A program made the translations under genes and the position numbers. The notes below the pieces were generated by a model, which was not told where the DNA came from, did no database searches, and saw nothing but the letters and a program-made list of their open reading frames with translations. From NCBI GenBank assembly GCA_022822125.1, contig JAJECF010000068.1, forward strand, positions 1 to 13,137: DNA of 13,137 nucleotides, written 5' to 3'. Source of the DNA: Alphaproteobacteria bacterium. Lineage in GTDB: Bacteria; Pseudomonadota; Alphaproteobacteria; Bin95. The number at the start of each line of letters is the position of its first letter. Within the stretch, counting starts at the first letter, position 1. Positions 1 to 7,652 of this stretch are shown here, piece after piece.

Positions 1-513
1 GCACAGCACCAGGACCTCGCGCTCAAGCTCCAGCGCCTCGCTGAACTGGCCCTCCGCAACAGCGCTCGCGATCATCCGCGCGATCGCCTCCCGCGGACAC
101 TCGAACACGCGAAGCACCGCCGGCTCATAGGCGATCACCACGGGCCCTTCCGGTTCGGTGGCCGGGGCGGCAGCAGGAGGAGGACTCTGCCGCCCCGGCT
201 CGACGGCAACGGACGGCGCGGCCCCTTGCTCCGTTGCCGGCGTCCCCGAAACTTTCTGCGTCTCGTCTTCCCCACCCGGCAGGGCCTGCGAGGCCGGCGG
301 CGGACTCTGGCCGGGACGAAGAACAGGCCTCGTTCCCTCCCGGCCCGTCGCCGCGGCCCCCGTACCGAAATCCGGAGGCCGGACCTGGACGGCCGGAGGC
401 CGACCCTCCTCCGCGCCCTGAGCCTGCCCCCGGGAAGGCGCAAGCGCCACAGCCGCACAGACCAGAAGTGCCGTCCCCAGCCCGGCTCCGGCCCGCCGCC
501 TCACCGGAGACAC
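1..513 (-). CDS. Secreted Pro/Ala-rich protein of unknown function (C-terminus outside the window)
   Basis: The frame is open from the left edge, so only the first ~171 residues are visible. From the chosen GTG start the protein has an Arg-rich n-region, a hydrophobic stretch (LGTALLVCAAVALA) and a likely signal peptidase site near SRGQA, so it is probably exported. A long low-complexity linker follows (Pro, Ala, Gly, Glu, about residues 30-120). A more ordered segment then begins (VVIAYEPAVLRVFECPREAIARM), continuing into a helix rich in Glu and Leu at the edge. The start is uncertain: GTG codons at 504, 585 and 624 are also in frame and none has a strong ribosome site. I chose 513 because it gives a normal-length signal peptide. 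It lies downstream of the 404-residue lipoprotein gene in the same direction, so it probably belongs to the same exported-protein cluster. No family recognised. Confidence 0.6.
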   Translation of the reverse strand, partial: MSPVRRRAGAGLGTALLVCAAVALAPSRGQAQGAEEGRPPAVQVRPPDFGTGAAATGREGTRPVLRPGQSPPPASQALPGGEDETQKVSGTPATEQGAAPSVAVEPGRQSPPPAAAPATEPEGPVVIAYEPAVLRVFECPREAIARMIASAVAEGQFSEALELEREVLVLC

Positions 514-634
514 TCGGCGAACACGGCGGGCCGGCGGCGGGTGACGGCCCGCCGTTCCGTCTCCGGCGCCGGGAACGCCAGCCACCGGCCGGCGCCCCTC
601 TATATCGAAGCCTCCGAACGACACCGCCCTGGCT

Positions 635-1849
635 CTACCCGGCCGTCCCGGACGCCGGCTTCCAGACCGCCGGCACCTTGCCGAGCTGATCGGCGAGCTC
701 ACGCCAGCCGACGCTGCGCGCACCTGCCGTGTCGCCGTCCACAGCGATTTCGAGACGGCCCCGGGTCCAGCGCCAGCTTCCCTCGACGATCAGATCGCCG
801 GCGACGTCCACGACCGCCAGCCGCCCCGTGCCGTAGAACACGAAGCGATTGTCCGCGTAGGCCTCGCCCATGAACGCCAGCGCCGTGGGCTTCGGTTCAG
901 CGACGAGCTCGCCGGTCAGCTGGAAGGCCGGATGACGATGGCCGGTGGGAAGCAACGGAACGGGATAGCCGACTGGGTAGCGGAGCACGGACTGGTCCGG
1001 AACCTCGATCAGGACCCAGTCGCCTTCCTCGCGCAGAACGCCGGTTGTTTCGACTTCACCGTCTGCGCCGAGCTCCCAGACCTCGTGCCCGACGCCGTCG
1101 CGGCCAAGCGCAAGCACGTAGCCCGTCTCGGAGGGCGACGTGACCACATAGCCGTTCTGCGCCCGAAGGTAGTCCCAGACTTCCTTCCGCGTCGTCGTCG
1201 GCCTGCCGCGCGACGCGCCGAGGCCGGTCCGGCCTGGCGTCGTCTGGTGCGAGACAGACAAGTCCCCGACCACCGGTGCGTCCGGGGCCTGCTGGCGCAG
1301 TTCAGCCAGATTTCCGGCCGTCTGGCGTCTCTCGACGGCGAGGCCGGACCAGTCTGTTTTCCTGCACTTTTCGGCCGCAACTTGGGGCAGTTCATGTTGC
1401 GCCCAGCCCCAGCTCGTCTGCATCCATTTGCCGGACCGGCGCCCGGCGCGGATCCGGATTTCTCCCGTTCCCGGATCGTAGTGCACGACATGAAGGCGCC
1501 TCCCCGGACGCCCGTCCACCGATGCGAACAGAGTTGCTTGTCCGCGCGCATCTTGGCCAACGCTCCACTCGCCAGAGGCTTCCCAAGCCGTCTTGCCTGC
1601 GGCGGAAATACCGCAGCCACGCCATTTTCCGTCCGGCGTTACATGCCGAACGCTCACGCCGCCCGGCAGGCCTTTCTGTTCGTGAACATAGATCGGGTGA
1701 TCCACCAGCAATCGCCGGAGGGTTTCCGGTGCGAAGGGACCAGTTTCGGACAGTGGAACATTGCCGCTGTGCGCCGTGCAGGACGCCAGCGTCCCTCCCG
1801 CCAGAAGCAGCGCCAGCAGTCTTCCTGTTTTGTGTTTCCAGAACTTCAT
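635..1849 (-). CDS. Lipoprotein of unknown function with repeated beta-rich modules
   Basis: This 404-residue protein starts with a lipoprotein signal: two Lys-containing turns, a Leu/Ala core and the lipobox LASC, giving a lipidated Cys near residue 24. A good ribosome site (AAAGGAG, 8 bases before ATG) supports the start. After the lipobox I see three weakly similar stretches, each with alternating hydrophobic residues ending in a Gly/Trp-containing strand and a charged turn: WEASGEWSV (about residue 90), VLREEGDWVLIEV (about 275) and LIVEGSWRWTRGRLEIAVDG (about 355). This looks like a chain of beta domains on a membrane anchor, but I do not recognise the family; DUF995-like proteins are a loose comparison only. 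It follows the CFI-box gene by 30 bases and is probably in the same transcript. The envelope location is supported by sequence; the function is unknown. Confidence 0.8.
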   Translation of the reverse strand: MKFWKHKTGRLLALLLAGGTLASCTAHSGNVPLSETGPFAPETLRRLLVDHPIYVHEQKGLPGGVSVRHVTPDGKWRGCGISAAGKTAWEASGEWSVGQDARGQATLFASVDGRPGRRLHVVHYDPGTGEIRIRAGRRSGKWMQTSWGWAQHELPQVAAEKCRKTDWSGLAVERRQTAGNLAELRQQAPDAPVVGDLSVSHQTTPGRTGLGASRGRPTTTRKEVWDYLRAQNGYVVTSPSETGYVLALGRDGVGHEVWELGADGEVETTGVLREEGDWVLIEVPDQSVLRYPVGYPVPLLPTGHRHPAFQLTGELVAEPKPTALAFMGEAYADNRFVFYGTGRLAVVDVAGDLIVEGSWRWTRGRLEIAVDGDTAGARSVGWRELADQLGKVPAVWKPASGTAG

Positions 1850-1879
1850 GACGTGATCTCCTTTCTCGGTGTCTCTCGA

Positions 1880-3370
1880 TCACAACCATTTGTCGGCAAG
1901 CCGACGGACCATGCCGGTATAGATCGAAAGCGCGCGCTCATCCTCGCCCGCGCCGATCGCCTCCTCGGCCTCGTCGACCCGGCCTGCTATCCACTCCCAG
2001 TCGGAATGGCCTCTCGGGATCGCCGCCACGATCCTCGGTGCGGTCCGGTAGTAGTCCACAACCAGCCGACGACCCTCGGGCGTTGCCAGCATGTAGCTAT
2101 CGCGGAATTCCCTGAGCGCGGTGAGGGTGGGTCCGTCGTCCGCCTCGCCACGCTTCTGAATGACTGCGGTCGTCAGGAAACACTCCCCCGTCGGGGAACC
2201 GTCCCCCACGCTGGCGTCCGTATCGTCCATATCATGACCGGCGGTGAAGCCATCCCCGTCATGGTCGGGATCGCCGTCCTCCCCGTCGCCGCCAGTGCTG
2301 GAGACCGGCTCGCAGTCCTCCTCCCTTCTCATCAACTGTTTCGTGCCGGGCCCGAACGCCGCCCCGGCCGAGTCCACGCACGCGAACCGCCGGGTCGTCA
2401 CGACCGGAGCCCCCGGCCGCACCTGGAAGTCCCGGTTCCAAGTGTCCTGCTCGTAATGCAGCGTGCAGGTTCCCGTCTCGCCCGACGAACAACTGCAGGA
2501 GGCCGTCGTCTTGTGGACAGGCGCCGAGCTGCAATTGATGACCGGGTCCGGAATGGGCGTCGGAGCCGCCGCCTGAGCAAAGACATGCGGGCACTGGCCG
2601 CCGACCCGCTTCCAGCCCGTGCATTGCGCTTCCGGTCCCAGCCCCGCCCGCAGACCGCAGTCGGAAGGCCAGATATCGGGATTGCCCGGGTCCGTCACCG
2701 CCAGGTCCCGGCCGCGCGTCTCGCCGGGGCCACGAACGCTGGTCAGCTGGATCGGCATGCGCCGCGCCTCGCGGATCGAGTCAGACGGCGAGTTCACGCA
2801 GGCCACGTCCCGCGTTTCCGGATGCCAGCGGAACCCTGTCACCGTCCTGATGGGGTCCGCAACGGCCGAGACCAGGCCCACCCGGTCCCCCGTCGTCGAG
2901 GGAACGGCCATGCAGAGCGGCAGCGCCTCGTCGTCCCGCCCGTGCGCGCCGACCGCAATCCTGCTGTTCGACAGGATGATGTGCAGCCCGGTCCGCCCGT
3001 TGCCGTAGCGCGCGGGCGCCACCTGGACTTCCCTGTGGTCGCGCTGCACGCCTTTGAGCTCGTCGCTGGTCGCGTAGACCGCGAGCACCCCGTCGCAGTA
3101 GCGCGCCGTGAGCCCGCGCTCCGTCCACGACGAGAGCCACCATGACCCGGACGGAGGACCGACCAGGCCGGACCACTCATCCTCCCAGAGGTTGGCTGCG
3201 TCCGTCACGCGGATCCGTTCTCGGACGCTCCGCCAGGCCGTCTGAATGACGACCGCATGCGCCAGGGCTTCCTGCTGCCGCGTCCGCTCCGGATCGCCCG
3301 TCTGCGCGCCGGCGCCGGCTGCGATCCCGGCGAAACCCAACGCCACTATGGCCGTAATCGAGTGCTTCAT
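1880..3370 (-). CDS. Secreted Cys-rich protein with a CFI-box C-terminal domain
   Basis: This 496-residue protein has a signal peptide (MKHSITAIVALGFAGIAAG, cleavage near AGAQ). The long N-terminal part (about 25-340) is unrecognised and contains most of the 13 or so cysteines, including a cluster with a Cys-Ser-Cys. At 360-396 lies an Asp/Gly-rich segment containing DHDGDG and DMDDTDASVG, resembling the Cu-binding_MopE or thrombospondin type 3 metal-binding motif, with Met where Cys is usual. From residue 397 the CFLTTAV start, the LREFRDSYMLATPEGRRLV core and the YYRTAPRIVAAI helix match the CFI-box C-terminal domain seen at the end of many exported proteins. About 45 further residues follow. 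The ATG overlaps the TGA of the upstream PilO-like frame, so translation may be coupled; GAGAGG lies just upstream. The disulfides and metal binding are inference. The role is unknown. Confidence 0.8.
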   Translation of the reverse strand: MKHSITAIVALGFAGIAAGAGAQTGDPERTRQQEALAHAVVIQTAWRSVRERIRVTDAANLWEDEWSGLVGPPSGSWWLSSWTERGLTARYCDGVLAVYATSDELKGVQRDHREVQVAPARYGNGRTGLHIILSNSRIAVGAHGRDDEALPLCMAVPSTTGDRVGLVSAVADPIRTVTGFRWHPETRDVACVNSPSDSIREARRMPIQLTSVRGPGETRGRDLAVTDPGNPDIWPSDCGLRAGLGPEAQCTGWKRVGGQCPHVFAQAAAPTPIPDPVINCSSAPVHKTTASCSCSSGETGTCTLHYEQDTWNRDFQVRPGAPVVTTRRFACVDSAGAAFGPGTKQLMRREEDCEPVSSTGGDGEDGDPDHDGDGFTAGHDMDDTDASVGDGSPTGECFLTTAVIQKRGEADDGPTLTALREFRDSYMLATPEGRRLVVDYYRTAPRIVAAIPRGHSDWEWIAGRVDEAEEAIGAGEDERALSIYTGMVRRLADKWL

Positions 3371-4040
3371 CCTGCCCTCTCTTGCTCGCTGCGCATCTCG
3401 TCGGCTGCAGACGAACCCGTCAGCGCATGGAACTCGCTCTCCCGGACATGAAACGCCTGCGTCCGCCTGACGGCGAATAGCCAGTCGCGCTCCGGGCTCC
3501 AGGTAACCGACGCCACCTCAAGCCCTTCGATCGCCGTCAGCATGGCGACGGCTTCCCGGAGCGGCCGGCCGGTCTGGAGCTCGACCTCGACCTCCGCGCC
3601 CCAATCCTTGTATTCGAGTTCGAAACCCCGGAGCGCGAGGGCCATGTCCAGCCGACGGCGAAACTCGGCCGGCTCCGCCCAGGTCGCGTCTTCCGCGCGG
3701 TAGCGCTCGACCACCACCGGTAGCGCCATGAACGCCGCAGACGTTCCCTGGTCGTCTATGACCGCATCGGGCCAGCGCTTCAGCATGTCCTGCGCGAGCG
3801 GCACATAGACCCTGGGATCGAGCCCCTCCCGCAGTCCCCAGGACACCTCCAGCACAGGTCGTCCGGCCAAGCCCCCGGGGGCCATTTTCGACACCCCCTG
3901 CGCGAACCTCGGATGGCACGCCACCGCCAGCCGGTCGAACCCCGACATGCTGACGCGGCGCGCGTCCATGGCCGCCTGGCAGTGCCGCAGGAAATCCCCC
4001 GTGCGGACCACCGCCTCGACCAGCGGCTCTCCGACGTGAT
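3367..4040 (-). pseudogene. PilO2-like type IVb pilus protein, C-terminal fragment
   Basis: This frame is open back to 4254, but coding-like sequence begins only near 4040, where the PilN-like frame loses sense. The segment begins EPLVEAVVRTGDFLRHCQAAM, then SMSGFDRLAVACHPRF, and ends in a compact alpha/beta unit (LRGFELEYKDWGAEVEVELQTGRPL, then EGLEVASVTWSPERDWLFAV). The size and shape resemble the C-terminal half of PilO2-type proteins, a family encoded directly after pilN in R64-like type IVb pilus operons. That assignment rests on pattern and gene order and is tentative. An alternative is one unknown gene with a single frameshift, of which this is the second half. A start within this frame is possible (GTG or ATG codons near 4010 and 3970), so it might still be translated. 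Its TGA overlaps the ATG of the next gene. Confidence 0.45.
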
Positions 4041-4770
4041 CGTGTGACTGGACGAGCCGCTCGTCTCGTCTCCGCCGCTGCCCTGCGTCGCCGTCGTTAC
4101 GTTGTAGGTCTGCTTGCCCTGCAGCGCATGGACGTCGAACACAACCGTCTCGGACCGAACAACCTCCACGGTCCCGGCATCGGCGTCGTAGTGCCAGCGA
4201 TAACCGGCAGCCTGTGTCCAGGCGTCCAGCAGCTGATCCAGCGGGCCGGCCCATACACCCGCCTCGCCCGCCATCTCGTCCGCCCAGGACGAAAGCCAGC
4301 CGTTCGCGTCGCCGCCGGCGGCCGCTTCACCCCCCGAAACGGAGACATCGTCTCCCGCCGCCAACCGGGCCGATCCCGAAACCCGGACGGAAATGCCGGC
4401 CGCGTCCTCAATCCGACGGGCCAGCACCTCGTCACTCGGAACCACGCTTTCCTGCGCTATCCCCTGATCGCCCGGCAGCCCGCCCCTCGCTCCATCCACA
4501 AGGGTCACGACCACGCCCGAGTCAGAACGCAGTTGCTCAGGCAGCAGCGAGCCCGGCGCCACTATCTCCTTCAACCCCAGATAGGGATGCCCGGACCGTA
4601 TGAGAGAGCGAAAACCCGGCCGCTCCGGATTGACCGCTCCTACTCTGCCGAGCTTCTCCTCGACAGCGGCCGCCTCCCGCTCAACCGCTTGCTGGTCGAG
4701 CCAGCCGCAGCCCGGCAGGGTGATCGCCGCGGCCAGCAGCAGAACCCCGACACCCCTGCTGGAACTTGAT
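4041..4770 (-). pseudogene. PilN-like type IVb pilus secretin lipoprotein, N-terminal remnant
   Basis: The frame encodes a hydrophobic segment ending in a lipobox (LLLAAAITLPGC, then GWLDQQ), a Glu-rich helix, and a Gly/Ala linker. A domain follows with WLSSWADEMAG, PLDQLLDAWTQAAGYRWHYD and VVFDVHALQGKQTYNVTTAT. The last block matches the N-terminal (STN/N0-like) region of PilN-type secretins (TIGR02520 family), where a short periplasmic domain precedes the ring-forming secretin domain. The secretin domain is absent: after SSSHTITSESRW the frame turns to Arg/Trp-rich nonsense, and sense resumes in another frame as a PilO2-like segment. No ATG, GTG or TTG occurs in this frame between an upstream TGA near 4957 and the TTG at 4574, which lies beyond the lipobox. 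The 5' limit given is therefore an ATC codon where a start would be expected. I interpret this as a non-functional remnant. Confidence 0.55.
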
Positions 4771-4927
4771 GCCGAGCCGTTCGAACCGCCCGTAAGTCGC
4801 TGGCTTGCACCGCTTGACAGGACCGCGAATCCCTCACACGCTCGTTGTCGAATGCGAATTCCGGATGGCCTGTATTCAGGGACCCGCCGCCGCTCGACTT
4901 CGTCAAGTTCAGCGCGGGCGAGTAGCC

Positions 4928-6181
4928 GTGGCGGCGGCCGGGCCGCGCTGCGAGGCGATCGTCATCGGGGCCGGGCAGGGCGGCCTCGCCGCGAGCTATT
5001 TTCTCGGCAAGCTCGGCATCGGGCATGTCGTGCTGGAGCGCTCCGGCATCGCGGCGAGCTGGCGCGAACGCCGGTGGGACTCCTTCTGCGCCGTCACGCC
5101 GAACTGGTCGATCGCGTTGCCCGGCGCGGCCTATGCGGGCAATGACCCGGACGGCTTTCTCGCGCGCGACGAGTTGGTGCGCCATTTCGAGCGCTGGGCG
5201 GAGTCCTTCGGCGCGCCCGTGCGCTGCGGCGTCGAGGTGGGCGCCCTGCGGCCCTCGGGCGGCGGCTTCGAACTGGAGACCGGCGCCGGGCGCTGGCGCG
5301 CGCGCAATGTCGTCGTGGCGGTGGGCACCTACCAGGCGCCGCATATCCCGCCCGTCGCCGCCCGCCTGCCGCGCCGCTTGAAGCAGGTCGCGGCCGACGA
5401 CTACAAGCGCCCGGACATGCTGCCGCCGGGCGGCGTCATGGTGGTGGGCGCCGGGCAGACCGGCTGCCAGATCGCGGAGGAGCTGCACGAGGCGGGCCGG
5501 AATGTGTGGCTCTGTGTCGGCCGGGCGGGCCGGCTGCCGAGGCGCTGGCGGGGGCGCGACTGCATCGCCTGGCAGCGCGACATGGGCTATCTCGACCGCA
5601 CGCCGGCCATGCTGGAGCGCCCCGAATTGCGCTTCCGGGCGGACCCGCACCTGACCGGCCGGAACGGTGGCTACACGCTCAGCCTGCATGATTTCCACCG
5701 GCGCGGCATCCGCCTGCTCGGCCGGCTGGCGGATTGCGACGGCGAGCATGCGCGCCTCGACGGCGGGCTGCATGACGACATGCGCTTTGCGGACGAGTTC
5801 TGCGACAGGATTACCGCCGCATTCGACCGGCATATCGAAACGCACGGCATTGACGCGCCGCCGCCGACGGCTGACGAGCTTGCGGGCGGCCCGACCGGGG
5901 CCATGCCGGATATCCTGCGGGAGCTTGACCTTTCCGAGGCGGGCATCGCCAGCGTCGTCTGGGCCGCGGGCTACCGCTACGACTTCTCCTGGATCGAGGC
6001 CCCGGTGCTCGACGAGACCGGCTACCCGGTTGCGCCGGGGGGCGTGAGCGCTTGTCCGGGCCTCTATTTCACCGGCCTCAACTGGATGACCCGGCGGAAA
6101 TCCGGCATCCTCTACGGCGTCGGCGAAGACGCCCGCAGCGCCGTCCGCCACCTCGCCGCGGAGCGAGGGCGCAGCTCCTAG
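4928..6181 (+). CDS. Flavin-dependent oxidoreductase, MSMEG_0569-like (FMO/YUCCA superfamily)
   Basis: The 417-residue product is a two-dinucleotide-binding flavoprotein that probably uses FAD and NAD(P)H in the cytoplasm. The first Rossmann motif, IGAGQGGLAAS, is at about 16-25 and the second, VGAGQTGCQIAEE, at about 176-187. Between them are the conserved blocks WDSFCAVTPNW and YAGNDPDGFLARDE. LTGRNGGYTLSLHDF follows at about 244, and the C-terminal FAD-contact block is GLYFTGLNWMTRRKSGILYGVGEDA. These blocks fit the MSMEG_0569 family (TIGR04046) better than classical FMOs: the usual FxGxxxH motif is replaced by a DDYKRP segment. Family members occur in a mycobacterial-type biosynthetic cluster, but none of those partners is visible here. 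The GTG at 4928 was chosen because it places the Rossmann fold near the N-terminus; the frame stays open upstream to 4805 without sense. Substrate unknown. Confidence 0.8.
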   Translation: MAAAGPRCEAIVIGAGQGGLAASYFLGKLGIGHVVLERSGIAASWRERRWDSFCAVTPNWSIALPGAAYAGNDPDGFLARDELVRHFERWAESFGAPVRCGVEVGALRPSGGGFELETGAGRWRARNVVVAVGTYQAPHIPPVAARLPRRLKQVAADDYKRPDMLPPGGVMVVGAGQTGCQIAEELHEAGRNVWLCVGRAGRLPRRWRGRDCIAWQRDMGYLDRTPAMLERPELRFRADPHLTGRNGGYTLSLHDFHRRGIRLLGRLADCDGEHARLDGGLHDDMRFADEFCDRITAAFDRHIETHGIDAPPPTADELAGGPTGAMPDILRELDLSEAGIASVVWAAGYRYDFSWIEAPVLDETGYPVAPGGVSACPGLYFTGLNWMTRRKSGILYGVGEDARSAVRHLAAERGRSS

Positions 6182-6253
6182 AGCGGCAAGCGTGTTCTTC
6201 GCCGCCCGCATAGTGTTCCGCGAATGCGGCGCGTGACGGGAAGGCAGGCTATA

Positions 6254-7036
6254 ATGCCGGCAGTCGGGGGCTGGCGGGAGACGGAGCCGTTGGGCGACAC
6301 CATTGGCGTTGAGCGCTGCACGGGCAGTATGGGCTCCCGGTTTACGCTCTACCGTTTCGTCCCAGAGGAAATCCCGCGGCTTTCCAGGCTCGACTGGAGC
6401 ATCATCGGTCGGCGGGTCTTTATCGACCCGGTTCGCGGACTGATCGCGCTCATGTCCCCGTCTCCCGAGCATGAGGAATATACTCGGGGCGTCGACCGGA
6501 CGGTACAGGACATGTGCCGGGCGCTGGGCCTGCCGGTGGTCACGTTGGGTTCGACGCGCTGGCGCCGCCCGGACGATCCGGAGCACAGCGGGGCCGAGCC
6601 CGACGCCTGCTTCTATCTGGGAGACGCCGCCGAACGGCGGGACGAGGCGCGCCGGAAGGGCAAGGAGGCCCTGGCGGCGTTCTACCGCCTTACGCCGCCC
6701 GATCTGGTGGTCGAGGTCGAGCGGAGCCGCGGCGACGCAGACAAGCTGGCCTTCTACCGCCGGCTCGGCGCGGTCGAAATGTGGCGGCTCGACATTTCCG
6801 GAAACATCCGGGAAGCGGTGATGCTGGGCTTGCAGGCGCCGGAAGGGCCGGAAATCCTGCAGGCCTCCGGTGTGCTGGCTCCGGCCACGCCGGCCTTCGT
6901 CCTGGATGCGCTGGATCTGGCCGTCGACAACCGCCTGCCGGAACTGGAGGCCGCAATCGCGGACCATATTGCGCGTTTCACCACGGAATCGTCCGCCCTC
7001 GCCAGTCGAGGAAGGCGCCGGACTGGCGGTCGGTGA
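6254..7036 (+). CDS. Uma2-family (DUF820) putative restriction-like endonuclease
   Basis: The 260-residue product contains the Uma2 core, a PD-(D/E)XK-type nuclease fold. Visible blocks are RLDWSIIGRRVFID, MSPSPEHEEYTRGV, GAEPDACFYLG, PPDLVVEVERSRGDADKLAFYRRLGAVEMWRLD. The Asp of EPDACFY, the acidic VVEVE strand and the Lys/Tyr of the DKLAFYRRLG helix are where family members keep their putative catalytic residues. Members are common and often multicopy in cyanobacteria and other environmental bacteria, and their biological role is not established. The ATG at 6254 has a GGAAGG-like sequence upstream; the ATG at 6329 would give a more typical length with the core close to the start and is a reasonable alternative. 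The 3' end overlaps the SDR gene on the other strand by 59 bases, so the last ~19 codons, rich in Arg and Ser, are constrained by both frames. Confidence 0.8.
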   Translation: MPAVGGWRETEPLGDTIGVERCTGSMGSRFTLYRFVPEEIPRLSRLDWSIIGRRVFIDPVRGLIALMSPSPEHEEYTRGVDRTVQDMCRALGLPVVTLGSTRWRRPDDPEHSGAEPDACFYLGDAAERRDEARRKGKEALAAFYRLTPPDLVVEVERSRGDADKLAFYRRLGAVEMWRLDISGNIREAVMLGLQAPEGPEILQASGVLAPATPAFVLDALDLAVDNRLPELEAAIADHIARFTTESSALASRGRRRTGGR

Positions 7037-7652
7037 GCCTCTCGGCGATGCGGCGCATGCCGCGCGCGCTTTCCTCCGGCGTCACCGGGGCGTGTCGGCC
7101 GCCCATATCCGTGGCGACATGGCCCGGATGCAGGATCGCGACCCGCGCCCGGCCCGCCAGCTCCAGCGCCGCCGTGCGCGCCGCCATATTGAGCGCCGCC
7201 TTGGAGCTGCTATAGGCGTAGCGGCGCACGCCGGCAGCCTGCGCGATCGAGCCGAGCTGGCTCGTCACGAACACGATGGTGCGCCGCTCGCTTGCAGCGA
7301 CATGCCCGGCGAAGGCGCTTGCGATCACCACGGGCGCAATCGTGTTGACGCGCAGGCACCGCGCCCACTCGTCGGTGTCCAGCGGCCGGGCCAGCGAGCG
7401 GGTATTGAGTGAATCCACGCCGGCATTGTTCCAGAGCACATCGATGCGCTCGCCCCGCCAGCGGTCGGCGAGCGCTGCAATGGCGCCGTCATCGGTGACA
7501 TCGAGCCGTGCTGCATCGGCGATGCCGTCGAGGCCGGCAAGCGCCGCCGGATTGCGGCAGACGGCCAGCACCCGCCAGCCATCGGCGAGATAGTCGTTTG
7601 CGAGGGCGCGGCCGATGCCGCGCGCCGCGCCGGTAATCAGGGCGGTGGGCAC
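6978..7652 (-). CDS. Short-chain dehydrogenase/reductase (SDR), C-factor-like
   Basis: The 224-residue product is a classical NAD(P)-dependent SDR. It shows TGAARGIG (7-14) for cofactor binding, LDVTDD (about 50-55), NNAG (75-78), a Ser-containing TSQLGSIA strand (Ser131/Ser135), and YSSSK with Tyr147 and Lys151 as the catalytic pair. Length and the short loops resemble the CsgA/C-factor-like group of small SDRs. The GTG start overlaps the end of the upstream Rid gene by 16 bases, placing it last in the thiolase-Rid-SDR operon. It would act in the cytoplasm on a carbonyl or alcohol substrate that cannot be deduced from sequence. Given the thiolase partner, a hydroxyacyl or small-carbonyl metabolite is plausible but unproven. 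The stop codon lies inside the end of the convergent Uma2 gene. Confidence 0.85.
   Translation of the reverse strand: MPTALITGAARGIGRALANDYLADGWRVLAVCRNPAALAGLDGIADAARLDVTDDGAIAALADRWRGERIDVLWNNAGVDSLNTRSLARPLDTDEWARCLRVNTIAPVVIASAFAGHVAASERRTIVFVTSQLGSIAQAAGVRRYAYSSSKAALNMAARTAALELAGRARVAILHPGHVATDMGGRHAPVTPEESARGMRRIAERLTDRQSGAFLDWRGRTIPW

Noticed and set aside
565..596. Inverted repeat GGCGCCGG / CCGGCGCC with a 16-base loop
   Set aside because: The arms are partly self-palindromic GC sequence that arises easily at this composition, there is no T-run, and it may lie inside an alternative N-terminus of the partial gene.
932..3145. Long plus-strand open frame of 737 codons
   Set aside because: It is antisense to the lipoprotein and CFI-box genes, is rich in Arg/Pro/His as expected for a GC-rich shadow frame, and has no domain-like pattern.
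4785..4870. TTCGAAC element suggesting a tRNA T-loop and a possible integration site
   Set aside because: The flanking bases do not pair into a T-stem and no anticodon or acceptor stem can be drawn on either strand.
4640..6967. Long minus-strand open frame of 775 codons
   Set aside because: It is antisense to the flavoprotein and Uma2 genes, both of which have clear family motifs; the composition is that of a shadow frame.
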